Below, piece after piece: positions 51,084 to 58,887 of a stretch of DNA of 64,000 nt (positions are counted from its first letter, which is position 1; every line of letters begins with the position of its first letter). Under the pieces are notes generated by a model, which saw only the letters and a program-made list of their open reading frames with translations, did not search any database and had not been told where the DNA came from. Location of the stretch: contig NZ_NWTG01000003.1 in assembly GCF_002532045.1 (NCBI RefSeq), positions 434,001-498,000 on the forward strand, in the 5' to 3' direction. The stretch is from Bradyrhizobium sp. C9 (lineage in GTDB: Bacteria; Pseudomonadota; Alphaproteobacteria; Rhizobiales; Xanthobacteraceae). A program made the translations under genes and the position numbers.

Positions 51084-52076
51084 CACGATGAGCCGATCGA
51101 TCGGCAGCCGGAAATGCCGCGGTTTCAGCGGTTTTGCGGGCCGGCCGATGCGGAACACGTTGACGAGGCGCAGATCGGTGCCGATCCTGCCGAGCTTGCG
51201 CAGCCGGTCGTTGAAATCGGGGTGATCGGCCATCGCCGAGATCGGGCATGCCACCAACCCGGCGCGATCGATCTCCAGCCAGCTGCGGTAGAAATGCCGC
51301 CCCGTCGTGAGTGGATCCTCACCGACCGGACGGCAGAACAGGACGATCGCCGCAGCCGAAGCGGTCTTGGCACGGTCTGACAGCAGCGATGCGGCGAAGC
51401 CGAGACGATCGAGCGGCCTGAACAGGCTGCCCAGCACGAAGCGGGCGGCGGTGGCCTCGACCGCATTCATGGCAAGCGCATCGCGATTGAGACCATCCAG
51501 CAGATATTGCGGATGGTCGCCCGACAACCGCATCCATTCGAGCAGTTCGGCCCGATAGTCGTCGCCGCGCACGAAGGAGAACTCGGCCTGGTCGGCCCAC
51601 CCTGCGATATCGGCAATCGCCCGGCGATCCCCGATGCAGACCAGATCGTCACGCGCGACGGCGAGCTGCACCAGCGGCGCGGGCTCATCGGGCGACGCCG
51701 CAAATTTGCCGCGCCACGACATCCGGTGCGTCACATGGCCGGCCAACGGATCGGGCGCGACGCCTTGCCTGATCGCAAAGCTGCAGAGCGCGGTAAATTG
51801 CGACGACAGCGGCTGTTCGATCGTGGTCATCGCCGTGATCGCCAGGCCGCGGCGGTTGAGCGCAAGACTCATGCCCTCCAGCGCCGCGCCGTGCGACACC
51901 AACACGTCGTGTCCGGCGGGATCGGCGACCGGCGCGCGGACCGAGGTGTCGTCGACCAGCGCCAGCCGCCCGCCATCGAGCAGGCGCCAGCGGGTCGGTT
52001 GGATATTGTGGATGCTCGGCGCCAGCCGCGCCTCGGCGACCAGCTCGCGCAGCAAATCCGGCGTCAGCTCGCTCAT
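51081..52076 (-). CDS. Acg-type nitroreductase-fold protein (last gene of the five-gene operon)
   Basis: A 331-residue protein of the flavin nitroreductase superfamily, Acg/Rv3131-like branch, which has two fused nitroreductase-like halves. The N-terminal FMN signature is ARLAPSIHNIQPTRWRL near residue 16; further matches are HMTHRMSWRG-like GHVTHRMSWRGKF near residue 113 and, late, RSWLEIDRAGLVACPISAMA followed by LVNVFRIGRPAKP. Proteins of this branch may bind FMN or use it as a store; in peptide pathways, nitroreductase-fold proteins oxidise azolines. Its ATG overlaps the previous gene by four bases. The function is inferred only from context. Confidence 0.78.
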   Translation of the reverse strand: MSELTPDLLRELVAEARLAPSIHNIQPTRWRLLDGGRLALVDDTSVRAPVADPAGHDVLVSHGAALEGMSLALNRRGLAITAMTTIEQPLSSQFTALCSFAIRQGVAPDPLAGHVTHRMSWRGKFAASPDEPAPLVQLAVARDDLVCIGDRRAIADIAGWADQAEFSFVRGDDYRAELLEWMRLSGDHPQYLLDGLNRDALAMNAVEATAARFVLGSLFRPLDRLGFAASLLSDRAKTASAAAIVLFCRPVGEDPLTTGRHFYRSWLEIDRAGLVACPISAMADHPDFNDRLRKLGRIGTDLRLVNVFRIGRPAKPLKPRHFRLPIDRLIV

Positions 52077-53194
52077 GCTGCGGACAGCCGCTTGGTGAAC
52101 AGGTGCAGCCGGTGCAGCGGCGTGGCGCCGGCCTTCTCGACCTGGCGCAGCGACGGCGCGTTGATGTCAGCGATCCAGGTGCCGCCGAGCGTGCGGTAGC
52201 CGGCCTCCTGCAACGCCAGCGCGGTGCGGTAGAGCATGGCGCCGTTGAGGCCGCGATTGTGCAGGTCGCGGCAGACCGACTGATAGATCAGCACGGCGCG
52301 GGTGTTCAACATGCGGTGCTGCACGAATTTGAACGGCGCAGTGAACCCGATCCGGCCGCCGATCGCCTTGATCAGCGGGTTGAGATCCGGGATCGCGGTG
52401 ATCGCGCCGGCGGGCCGGCCGCGGTGATAGACCACGGTGGAAATCCGCTTGTCGATGATCCACATCATGTCGCCGGCCTGGAACAGATATTCGGCCGCTG
52501 TGGGCGGCACGAACATCGGATTGTCGGCAAAGCCGTCGTTGAGGATCAACCGCGCATCCTCCAGCCGAACCCTGAAGGCGGAGCGCTTGATCGGCTGCCA
52601 GACAAAATCCGGATCGGCCAGCACCGCGCGCTGCTTGTCGCCGAGCAGCTGCTCCGGCTTGCCGCCGTCGAGCGCGATCTCGAACGTCGTCATCGGGAAG
52701 GTCGCCGCATAGCCGGCGCGCTCGAGGTGCCGCGCGATATGCGGCGGCGACCACATCATGTCGGTGAACGGCGCATGATCGAACCCGTCGGTCATCACGC
52801 CGATCTGTTGCATCGCCGTGAGATTGAAATTGCCGGCGATCCGGGTCATGCCGCGCGCGGACAGCCACTGCTCGGCGGTGCGCAGCAGCCCATCGGCCAC
52901 TTCGACGTCGTCGATACAGTCGAAGAAACCGAACGCGCCGTGCCGCGTACCGTGCTTGCGGTTGGAGGCGTCGTGGATCGAGGCGGCGATGCGGCCGACC
53001 GCGCGGCCGCCGCGATGCGCGGAGAACAGCGCATAGCGGCCGTGGCCTTCGGTGACGAACGGATTCTTCGCGACATCGAACATCCGGTCGAAATCGCTCC
53101 ACAGCGGCGGCACGTAGAGGCTGTCGGGCCCATAAGCGTTGAGCACGGCGTCGAACGCCGCTTTGCGGTCGCCCTCCCGGATCTCCAGCGTCAT
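52073..53194 (-). CDS. YghO/bacterial ceramide-synthase-like N-acyltransferase (GNAT fold)
   Basis: A 373-residue protein of the acyl-CoA N-acyltransferase fold. Residues 27-75 (YVPPLWSDFDRMFDVAKNPF, then RYALFSAHRGGRAVGRIAAS) and 85-160 (GFFDCIDDVEVADGLLRTAE, WLSARGMTRIAGNFNLTAMQ) match the layout of YghO-like proteins. That family includes the bacterial ceramide synthase of Caulobacter, which N-acylates a sphingoid base; this likeness is from my knowledge of the pattern. A second GNAT-like half follows (YHRGRPAGAITAIPDLNPLI). No serine palmitoyltransferase is nearby. It overlaps both neighbours by four bases. Confidence 0.7.
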   Translation of the reverse strand: MTLEIREGDRKAAFDAVLNAYGPDSLYVPPLWSDFDRMFDVAKNPFVTEGHGRYALFSAHRGGRAVGRIAASIHDASNRKHGTRHGAFGFFDCIDDVEVADGLLRTAEQWLSARGMTRIAGNFNLTAMQQIGVMTDGFDHAPFTDMMWSPPHIARHLERAGYAATFPMTTFEIALDGGKPEQLLGDKQRAVLADPDFVWQPIKRSAFRVRLEDARLILNDGFADNPMFVPPTAAEYLFQAGDMMWIIDKRISTVVYHRGRPAGAITAIPDLNPLIKAIGGRIGFTAPFKFVQHRMLNTRAVLIYQSVCRDLHNRGLNGAMLYRTALALQEAGYRTLGGTWIADINAPSLRQVEKAGATPLHRLHLFTKRLSAA

Positions 53195-54390
53195 TTGGCC
53201 TCCGGGGTCAGCGCCAAGAGCCGCCGCACCAGCGCCAGCGCGGTTTCGGTGGCGGGATCAGCCGCGGTGACGGGCACCGCGAGCACGATCAGGTCGAGTG
53301 GATCATGCGCGAGCACGATGACATGGGAGGCGTTGTTGGCAGTCATCAGCGAGACCATGCGCTCGGCGGCAGGGTTGGTCGGCGCCAGTCCCCACGGCGC
53401 CTCGGAGCGGCGCAGCACGCGCCTTGCCGACAGGAAGTCGTGCAGCAACGGCGGATCGTAGGGTCCAAGCTCGTCTTCGCGAAAACGCCGCGCGCTTTCG
53501 AAGATCGGATGCCGCGCGAGCTCGGCGATCAACTGCTCCCGCGTCTGCGCCGGCGACGCCGCGACCGAGTTGAGTACGCCGGGCTCCTGCGATTCGAACA
53601 GCGCCCGCAGCGCGTCCGTCATCAGGCCGATGGTCAGCACGCCGGCGATCGCGACCGCGACGAACCGGACCATCTGCGCGGCATCGACGTCGGGTGCCAT
53701 GAAGGCGGCGGCGAGCCCGAGTAGGCCCGAGGAGATCAGCCGCAGCGCCATCATCGCGAGCCCATGGCGGCGCGTCTCGGCGCCGCCGCCGGCGATCAGC
53801 ATCACGGTCACCGTGAGCAGCGCCCCCAGCGCGCCGAGCCGGACCGGAATGTCCGGGAATAACGTGCGAAAGTCGGTCAGGATGAACGGGATCACCACCA
53901 GCGCTCCGACCGCCATGCGGCCGATGCTGCGGTTTTCCGAAGCCATCAGCGAGGCGCGGTCGCGCGTCGCCAGCAGCAGCGCGCAGGTGGCGAAGCCCAG
54001 GAGCTGGAACAGCGCCAGCATGATCGCATAGGGCATCACCAGGCGTTGCAGCCCGAAGGTGCCGCCGAGGCCGAGCAGGATGCCGCCTGCAAGCGCCGCG
54101 ATCTTGACCGCGCGTGGCGCGTGGCGGCGCAGGATGCCTTCGGTGACGATCAGCGCACCGAGCGGGATCAGCGCGGCCGGGATCACCGAGAGACGATCGA
54201 GCAGCCAGCTTCCGCTCCACCATGCCAGGCCACGATCGAGGAACAGGGTCGCGATCACGCCGAGCGCGAGCAGCAGGCGGCGCGTCAATGGGCTCCTTGG
54301 ATCGCGCCGGTAGAACGTCATCATCGCCACCGCGACGCCGATGGCGCCGCAGAGATTGACGATGGAATCGGCGATCACCCCCGAGGTCAT
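53191..54390 (-). CDS. Polytopic membrane protein of the five-gene operon
   Basis: A 399-residue protein with about eight hydrophobic helices in residues 1-265 (for example LTRRLLLALGVIATLFL, ALIPLGALIVTEGIL, IAALAGGILLGLGGTFGL). A soluble C-terminal domain of about 130 residues follows (ESQEPGVLNSVAASPAQTRE, FLSARRVLRRSEAPWGLAP, ASHVIVLAHDPLDLIVLAVP). I do not recognise the family. The sensor-like tail could bind a regulator or serve as a scaffold for the enzymes encoded around it. It overlaps the ThiF gene and the acyltransferase gene by four bases each. Confidence 0.75.
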   Translation of the reverse strand: MTSGVIADSIVNLCGAIGVAVAMMTFYRRDPRSPLTRRLLLALGVIATLFLDRGLAWWSGSWLLDRLSVIPAALIPLGALIVTEGILRRHAPRAVKIAALAGGILLGLGGTFGLQRLVMPYAIMLALFQLLGFATCALLLATRDRASLMASENRSIGRMAVGALVVIPFILTDFRTLFPDIPVRLGALGALLTVTVMLIAGGGAETRRHGLAMMALRLISSGLLGLAAAFMAPDVDAAQMVRFVAVAIAGVLTIGLMTDALRALFESQEPGVLNSVAASPAQTREQLIAELARHPIFESARRFREDELGPYDPPLLHDFLSARRVLRRSEAPWGLAPTNPAAERMVSLMTANNASHVIVLAHDPLDLIVLAVPVTAADPATETALALVRRLLALTPEAK

Positions 54391-55262
54391 GCGACGCCCG
54401 TCAATTGATCGATCGCCCGCCGCACCAGCGGGCGCATCAGGGCGGCGATCAGCGCATTGCGCGGCTTCTCGATCGCCGGCCGATGTGGGTTGAGGAACCA
54501 GCCGCGGCAATCGGTGCCGGAGGTGCGGCCGAGGATCAGCGCGACCGCCTCATAGGCCATCAGCATGCCGGTCGAGATCACCATCGGCGCGAACGACATC
54601 CGGCTGCGGCGGCCGGCCGCGACTTCACCGGCGATCGCGAGGTCGACATAGTTGCGCGAGGAGGAATGCAGCATGACGTGCTCGATCTCGGCACGCATCG
54701 CGGCGCGGCGATCGTCCTCGCTGATCTCAGTCCAGTCCTTGGCCAGGGTCGGGAAGCCGAGGCGCTCCTCCGGCCGCGGATCGTGCGGGCGCACCACGAT
54801 CACCGACGGCAACGGCGACATATAGGCGTCGATCACGGTTGCGTCCGCGCGCTTTGCGGTCCGGTACAGATGCACGCCGGCGGCGATATCGTCCATGCCG
54901 TTGACGATGACCGGGCAGCGTTCGGCAATGCCCGCGAGCTCGCTGGTCCAGTTCTCGCCGAGCACCTCGACCTCGATGGTCGGGTTGATGCGTCTGGCGG
55001 CTTCGGCGGCGACCGCGGCCTTCTCACGGCCGACCTCGTCGGCGAAGGCGAACACCTGGCGATTGAGGTTGGAGACCTCGAAGCGATCGATGTCGGCGAT
55101 CACGAACTTGCCGACGCCGGCACGCGCCAGCGCCATGAAGGCCGCGCCGCCCATGCCGCCGACGCCGCAGACGAACACCCGCGCCCGGCGCAGCAGCTGC
55201 TGCTCATGCTCGTCGATGAAGCCGATGTTGCGGCCGGTGAACGAGTAGTAATCGAAATTCAT
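54387..55262 (-). CDS. ThiF/MoeB/E1-like adenylyltransferase of the five-gene operon
   Basis: A 291-residue E1-like enzyme that should activate a carboxylate as an acyl-adenylate. It has the nucleotide-binding VFVCGVGGMGGAAFMALARA near residue 31, the Asp-Arg segment IADIDRFEVSNLNRQVF, GREKAAVAAEAARRINP and VIVNGMDDIAAG. The zinc ribbon CxxC pairs of ThiF and MoeB are absent, and the usual catalytic Cys is not obvious (Cys occurs in ERCPVIV and GTDCRGW). No ubiquitin-like, E2 or JAB partner is encoded nearby, which argues against a conjugation system. Its substrate may be a small acid. Confidence 0.87.
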   Translation of the reverse strand: MNFDYYSFTGRNIGFIDEHEQQLLRRARVFVCGVGGMGGAAFMALARAGVGKFVIADIDRFEVSNLNRQVFAFADEVGREKAAVAAEAARRINPTIEVEVLGENWTSELAGIAERCPVIVNGMDDIAAGVHLYRTAKRADATVIDAYMSPLPSVIVVRPHDPRPEERLGFPTLAKDWTEISEDDRRAAMRAEIEHVMLHSSSRNYVDLAIAGEVAAGRRSRMSFAPMVISTGMLMAYEAVALILGRTSGTDCRGWFLNPHRPAIEKPRNALIAALMRPLVRRAIDQLTGVA

Positions 55263-56314
55263 CGCGCGGTCCCGCTCTCCTGCTGGCGTGGCCGCAAGGT
55301 GCCGAAGGCGCGGCTGTCGTCCATCCAGTAGACCACCGGCAGCACCAGCCGCTGCAACGCCAGCATCGCGGACGCCGCGAGCAGCGCCGGCAGCGAGCCC
55401 GAGGGCACCTCGCTCATCAGATAGCGACGCGCGCCGGCAAGATCGACGCGGCCGATCTGCAACACGTCATCGCCGCGGCCGTAATCCAGCTCGCGCTCGC
55501 AAAATTCGTTGTAAACGGCATCGCGATGCTTCGGTGCAATCTCGAAAGTCTTCTTCAGCGCATCCGAGCCGCCGGTATAGGCATTGGTGATGACCGAGCG
55601 CGCCTCGTCGAATCCGGCCTCCTCGCCGACGCCGAACACCGCGCGGTGCTTTGCCATGATGCCGCGCGCCAGCTGCAGATGCGCAAAGCTCTGCCGCGCC
55701 CCCGGCAGCGGCGACGGGAACACGTCCGAGAAAGTGTCGCTGACCATGCCGACCACCGCCGGCACCTGGGTGACGTTGGAAATCCATTTCGGCCGCAGCC
55801 CATCGCGGGCAAACAGCACCAGCGCAGTCAGGCCGTAAAGCACCCAGGACAGCCCCTGCCCGCGCACATCGGGATCGACCATGACGAGGCCAAGGTGGGT
55901 GACTTCAGCGGGCTCGCCGTCGAGCGGCACGTCCATCACCGACAGCGCATTGAAGGCGATCGGCCGTCCGCTGTCTTCCTCGGAGATCAAGGTGACAACG
56001 GCGCGCGACAGTCGCTCCGGCTCGCCGGAGAAGATGCCGTAGGTCAGGCTCTCCTCGGGCAGCGTCTTGGCGGCAACGATGCGGAGCTGTTCGACCAGCG
56101 CGTCGAGCTCGTCCTTCGGCAGCGACAGGCCGGGCGCCTCGACGATGCGCGTGCGCTGGCCGGCCTGGGTCCGCAGGGTGAGATCGATGGTCGGTTGCGA
56201 CAGCGCCTTCAGCCAGAAGCCGCCATGGCTGCGCAGGCCGTCTAAGGCCGCGCGCGCCTTCGCCAAGCTCCTGCTGCCGCGCGAAGCGGGCGTGCGATTG
56301 TCGGTGGACGCCAT
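55259..56314 (-). CDS. GNAT-like protein, first gene of the five-gene operon
   Basis: A 351-residue protein with a GNAT-like core at residues about 100-165: VVTLISEEDSGRPIAFNALS, then AEVTHLGLVMVDPDVRGQGL with the acyl-CoA-binding R-G-Q-G-L signature. A helical region KWISNVTQVPAVVGMVSDTF and a long C-terminal domain (residues 190-351, no family known to me) follow. The ATG at 56314 has GAGGGA eight bases before it. As the leading gene of an operon with a second acyltransferase and an E1-like enzyme, it probably makes or modifies an acylated small molecule. Confidence 0.68.
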   Translation of the reverse strand: MASTDNRTPASRGSRSLAKARAALDGLRSHGGFWLKALSQPTIDLTLRTQAGQRTRIVEAPGLSLPKDELDALVEQLRIVAAKTLPEESLTYGIFSGEPERLSRAVVTLISEEDSGRPIAFNALSVMDVPLDGEPAEVTHLGLVMVDPDVRGQGLSWVLYGLTALVLFARDGLRPKWISNVTQVPAVVGMVSDTFSDVFPSPLPGARQSFAHLQLARGIMAKHRAVFGVGEEAGFDEARSVITNAYTGGSDALKKTFEIAPKHRDAVYNEFCERELDYGRGDDVLQIGRVDLAGARRYLMSEVPSGSLPALLAASAMLALQRLVLPVVYWMDDSRAFGTLRPRQQESGTAR

Positions 56315-56436
56315 TTCTCTGTCCCTCGGGCGCGATCTCTGCACTTTGGCCTGTTAAAGAGCCATGAGTGCAACCTGGCGCTGTTTGCCGCAGGGTAAAC
56401 AAGGCCTTCCGGAAACGGAACAAAGTTGCTGCGAAC

Positions 56437-56466
56437 GACAAAACGGCGGGTGCAAAACACCCGCCG
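56437..56466 (-). terminator. Rho-independent terminator after the yiaA-type gene
   Basis: On the minus strand a perfect 9-bp stem (CGGCGGGTG, 5-base loop, CACCCGCCG) at 56444-56466 is followed by TTTTGTCG. It lies 17 bases past the YiaA-type stop, so the PspA-YiaA transcript probably ends here and the five-gene operon has its own promoter. Confidence 0.75.
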
Positions 56467-56482
56467 CTTCGTCTGGCTCGGC

Positions 56483-56758
56483 TCACCCCGCCTTGGACAC
56501 TTCCATCAGCAGGCGCTCGGCCTTGGCGTCCTCGATGCGGTTCACGAACTTGCCGCTCTCGTAATTGTCGCGCACCGTCTTGGTCAGCGTGATGCAGGTC
56601 TGGACCAGCATCACGATGCCCATCGTCAGATAGCCCTGCATCCAGATGCTGATCGGCAGGAAGAACACGCCGACCGCGACGAGGAAGGCGGAGGCTGCGA
56701 AGGACGCGTAGGTAAAGGCAACCCAGCTGCCGCTGTGGGGTTGGATGGTCTGGTTCAT
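56483..56758 (-). CDS. YiaA/YiaB-family inner-membrane protein
   Basis: A 91-residue protein with two hydrophobic helices (FTYASFAASAFLVAVGVFFL and GYLTMGIVMLVQTCITLTKT) and the family end TKTVRDNYESGKFVNRIEDA. This is the YiaAB two-helix domain. Its function in E. coli is not known. It follows the PspA-type gene by 70 bases, and membrane-stress proteins and YiaA-like proteins are often encoded together, so it may share the membrane-protection role (inferred). A terminator follows. Confidence 0.82.
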   Translation of the reverse strand: MNQTIQPHSGSWVAFTYASFAASAFLVAVGVFFLPISIWMQGYLTMGIVMLVQTCITLTKTVRDNYESGKFVNRIEDAKAERLLMEVSKAG

Positions 56759-56828
56759 GGTCGTCTCCTTGATGATACGTGATTTGAAGTTGGCATGGTT
56801 TCAGGCTCGAGGTTTCAGGCTTGCGTTC

Positions 56829-57524
56829 TCAGGCGGCGGGCGGGCGCTTGGCTCTCAAGCGCGCCAGCACGTCGTCGGCGGTCGATTTCATCCGCGGGCC
56901 GAAGCCCTGCTCGGCGAGCTTCTCGGCGGTGGCTGATGGACCCGAGGCGGTGTCGATCTCGAACAGCGCGTCGTCCGCCGCCTGGATCTCCATCTGCCGC
57001 TCGCGCAGCCGCTTCAGCGTCGCTTCCGCTTCCGGCAGCGTCGACTCGTAAGGCCGCGCCGCCTCGATGCCGCTTCGGCGCAACGAACGCACCGCTTCCG
57101 AGGCGCGGGCGAGGCGCCGGCCGCGATCGAGCTCGGCAATGCGCGCCTCGGCGTTGGCGACGTGACGCTTCAGGCGGGTGATCTCGGTGGCGAACAGCGT
57201 GCGCGCGGTCATCGCGGCGTCGCGTTCGGCTTCGAGGTTGGCGATCGCCTGCGCGGCTTCGCGGGCGAGGTCCTCGCGGCCGCCCTCGAGCGCCGCCGAC
57301 GCCCGCACCTCGAGATCGGCGATCCGGGCATTGGTCGCCTCGAGCCGCCGGCCCTCCTGGGCGTCGCCGGCAATGGCGAGCGCCAGGGTCCGCTTCGAGC
57401 GGTCGACCGCGGCGGCGGCATCGCGCATCTGCTGGTCGAGGACGACCAGCGCGGTCCGATCTTGCAGTTCCTCCTCGGCTGCCGCCACGCTGCCGCGGAA
57501 AATCGTCAAAACAGTTTTGAACAT
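56829..57524 (-). CDS. PspA/IM30-family membrane-stress protein
   Basis: A 231-residue, almost wholly helical protein of the PspA/IM30 (ESCRT-III-like) family. The N-terminal amphipathic helix is MFKTVLTIFRGSVAAAEEEL, followed by long coiled coils rich in Ala, Arg and Glu, including NLEAERDAAMTARTLFATEI and HVANAEARIAELDRGRRLAR. Such proteins polymerise on damaged membranes and protect the proton-motive force. The ATG at 57524 has AGGGA nine bases before it. It is divergent from a TetR regulator gene, with three operator copies between, and leads an operon with the YiaA-type gene. Confidence 0.87.
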   Translation of the reverse strand: MFKTVLTIFRGSVAAAEEELQDRTALVVLDQQMRDAAAAVDRSKRTLALAIAGDAQEGRRLEATNARIADLEVRASAALEGGREDLAREAAQAIANLEAERDAAMTARTLFATEITRLKRHVANAEARIAELDRGRRLARASEAVRSLRRSGIEAARPYESTLPEAEATLKRLRERQMEIQAADDALFEIDTASGPSATAEKLAEQGFGPRMKSTADDVLARLRAKRPPAA

Positions 57525-57541
57525 TTGGTCGCTCCCTGATA

Positions 57542-57610
57542 TGAGCATCGCTCATGAATCTCTTGTACCACATAATGAGCGATGCTCAAGAATTATTTGA
57601 GCGTCGCTCA
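57542..57610. promoter_or_regulatory. Three copies of the 13-bp operator TGAGCnnnGCTCA
   Basis: TGAGCATCGCTCA (57542-57554), TGAGCGATGCTCA (57576-57588) and TGAGCGTCGCTCA (57598-57610) share the palindrome TGAGC-N3-GCTCA, spaced 34 and 22 bases centre to centre. They cover the divergent promoter region between the PspA-type and TetR genes, so the TetR protein probably represses both genes from them. Confidence 0.75.
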
Positions 57611-57636
57611 CGCATCTGGTTAACGACGGGTGAAAC

Positions 57637-58245
57637 ATGTCCAAAGCATTGGAACGACGAGCGAAACTGCGCGAAGCGCTGATCGAGGCGGCGGAACGGG
57701 CAATTGCGGCAAAAGGTCTCGGCGGCCTGAAAACCCGCGAACTGGCCCAGGAAATCGGGGTCGCCAACGGCGGCGTCTACAATCTGGTCGAGGATGTCGA
57801 CGAGCTGATCCTGCGCGTCGGCTCCCGCACCCTGGCCCGGCTCGATGCTTCGCTGTCGCTGGCCGAGATCCGCGGCGCCGCTGCGCCGCGCGAGATGCTG
57901 GTGCGGATCGCGGTCGCCTATTGCGACTTCGCCGCGGACAATCTCGAACTGTGGCGCGCGCTGTTCGAGCATCGCATGCAGCCCGGCAAGCCGGTGCCGG
58001 AATGGGCGATCACCGAGCAGATGGAGCTGTTCCGCCACATCTATAAGCCCCTCGCCGCACTGTTTCCGCAGCGTTCGCCGGCACAGCTCGGCGTCACCGC
58101 GCGCAGCCTGTTCTCCGCCGTCCACGGCATGGTCGCGCTCGGGCTGGAGCACAAGCTGATCGCGGTGCCGATCGGCGCGCTGCGCAGCGAGATCTCGACC
58201 CTGACGCGCGCGATGGTCGACGGCCTGACGGCGAAGAAGGATTAG
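57637..58245 (+). CDS. TetR-family regulator of the PspA/YiaA locus
   Basis: A 202-residue TetR regulator. The N-terminal helix-turn-helix reads IEAAERAIAAKGLGGLKTRE, then LAQEIGVANGGVYNLVEDVD; the recognition helix GGVYNLV is typical. A ligand-binding all-helical domain with the TetR_C WHG-like layout follows (AVAYCDFAADNLELWRALFE and SLFSAVHGMVALGLEHKLI). It is divergent from the PspA gene, with three 13-bp operators between. The inducer is probably a membrane-active or hydrophobic compound (inferred). Confidence 0.9.
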   Translation: MSKALERRAKLREALIEAAERAIAAKGLGGLKTRELAQEIGVANGGVYNLVEDVDELILRVGSRTLARLDASLSLAEIRGAAAPREMLVRIAVAYCDFAADNLELWRALFEHRMQPGKPVPEWAITEQMELFRHIYKPLAALFPQRSPAQLGVTARSLFSAVHGMVALGLEHKLIAVPIGALRSEISTLTRAMVDGLTAKKD

Positions 58246-58330
58246 CGCAGGGCCCGTAATCGCACGGTGTCCCCGCCGTGCGGCGGTCAGGCGGAGAAAG
58301 GGGGAAGGCCACTTGCGGAATGATCGAACA

Positions 58331-58342
58331 GTAGTTAACTAC
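58331..58342. promoter_or_regulatory. Perfect 12-bp palindrome in the cold-shock gene upstream region
   Basis: GTAGTTAACTAC is a perfect palindrome, 145 bases before the cold-shock start codon and 85 bases after the TetR stop. It could be a protein-binding site or part of the promoter. It is the only A/T-rich palindrome in this gap. Confidence 0.3.
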
Positions 58343-58487
58343 CTCGGATCGAGTTTCGGCCGAACGACTTGGCCTCGCCGCTGACAGCGTGCCTGACTGA
58401 CGACCCTCACCCCCTGAACTTCGAATCCGCCTGCTGTGCCCTCGGGTGCGGCTCCAAACACGCATCTGTACTAAAGGACGACGTTCC

Positions 58488-58697
58488 ATGAGCATGGGAA
58501 CTGTGAAGTGGTTTAACGGCCAGAAGGGTTTCGGCTTCATTCAGCCGGACGACGGCGGCCAGGACGTTTTCGTTCATATCAGCGCCGTCGAACGCGCCGG
58601 CATGAGCTCCCTCAACGAGGGTCAGAAGGTGTCTTTTGAAATCGTTGCAGACCGCCGGACCGGCAAATCTGCTGCGGACAATCTGCGCGCGGTGTAA
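58488..58697 (+). CDS. CspA-family cold-shock protein
   Basis: A 69-residue single cold-shock domain protein. It has [20 protein letters not shown] with RNP1 (KGFGFI) and [13 protein letters not shown] with RNP2, and ends SAADNLRAV. It binds single-stranded nucleic acid and acts as an RNA chaperone. The ATG at 58488 has AAAGGA ten bases before it; a second ATG at 58494 is possible. A long upstream region (242 bases from the TetR stop) is typical of regulated cold-shock leaders. A terminator follows. Confidence 0.95.
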   Translation: MSMGTVKWFNGQKGFGFIQPDDGGQDVFVHISAVERAGMSSLNEGQKVSFEIVADRRTGKSAADNLRAV

Positions 58698-58760
58698 GCT
58701 GCGGCAATTAGCCATGCTGCTTTGACCACGGATGAACTGGCAAAGCCTCTGGTTACGCGA

Positions 58761-58794
58761 CCCCGCGACTGGTCACCCGGCCGCGGGGTTTTCT
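58761..58794 (+). terminator. Rho-independent terminator after the cold-shock gene
   Basis: A 7-bp GC stem CCCCGCG (58761-58767) and CGCGGGG (58782-58788) is followed by TTTTCTG, 63 bases past the cold-shock stop. Confidence 0.7.
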
Positions 58795-58887
58795 GTATCA
58801 ACACCGCGCGCGATGCCCGCCAGGATCCGGACTTGAACCGTCTGCCGGCGAAGCGGCCTGCGCATCGAAGCAGCTGAGGTCGCGAGC

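Noticed and set aside
51081..52076. Azoline dehydrogenase of a TOMM (thiazole/oxazole peptide) cluster
   Set aside because: There is no YcaO gene and no Cys/Ser/Thr-rich precursor peptide nearby, and the protein is of the two-lobed Acg type.
54387..55262. ThiF/E1 gene as part of a CBASS or ubiquitin-like (Bil) defence system
   Set aside because: No nucleotidyltransferase, effector, ubiquitin-like, E2 or JAB gene lies in the operon, and the neighbours are acyltransferases and a flavoprotein.
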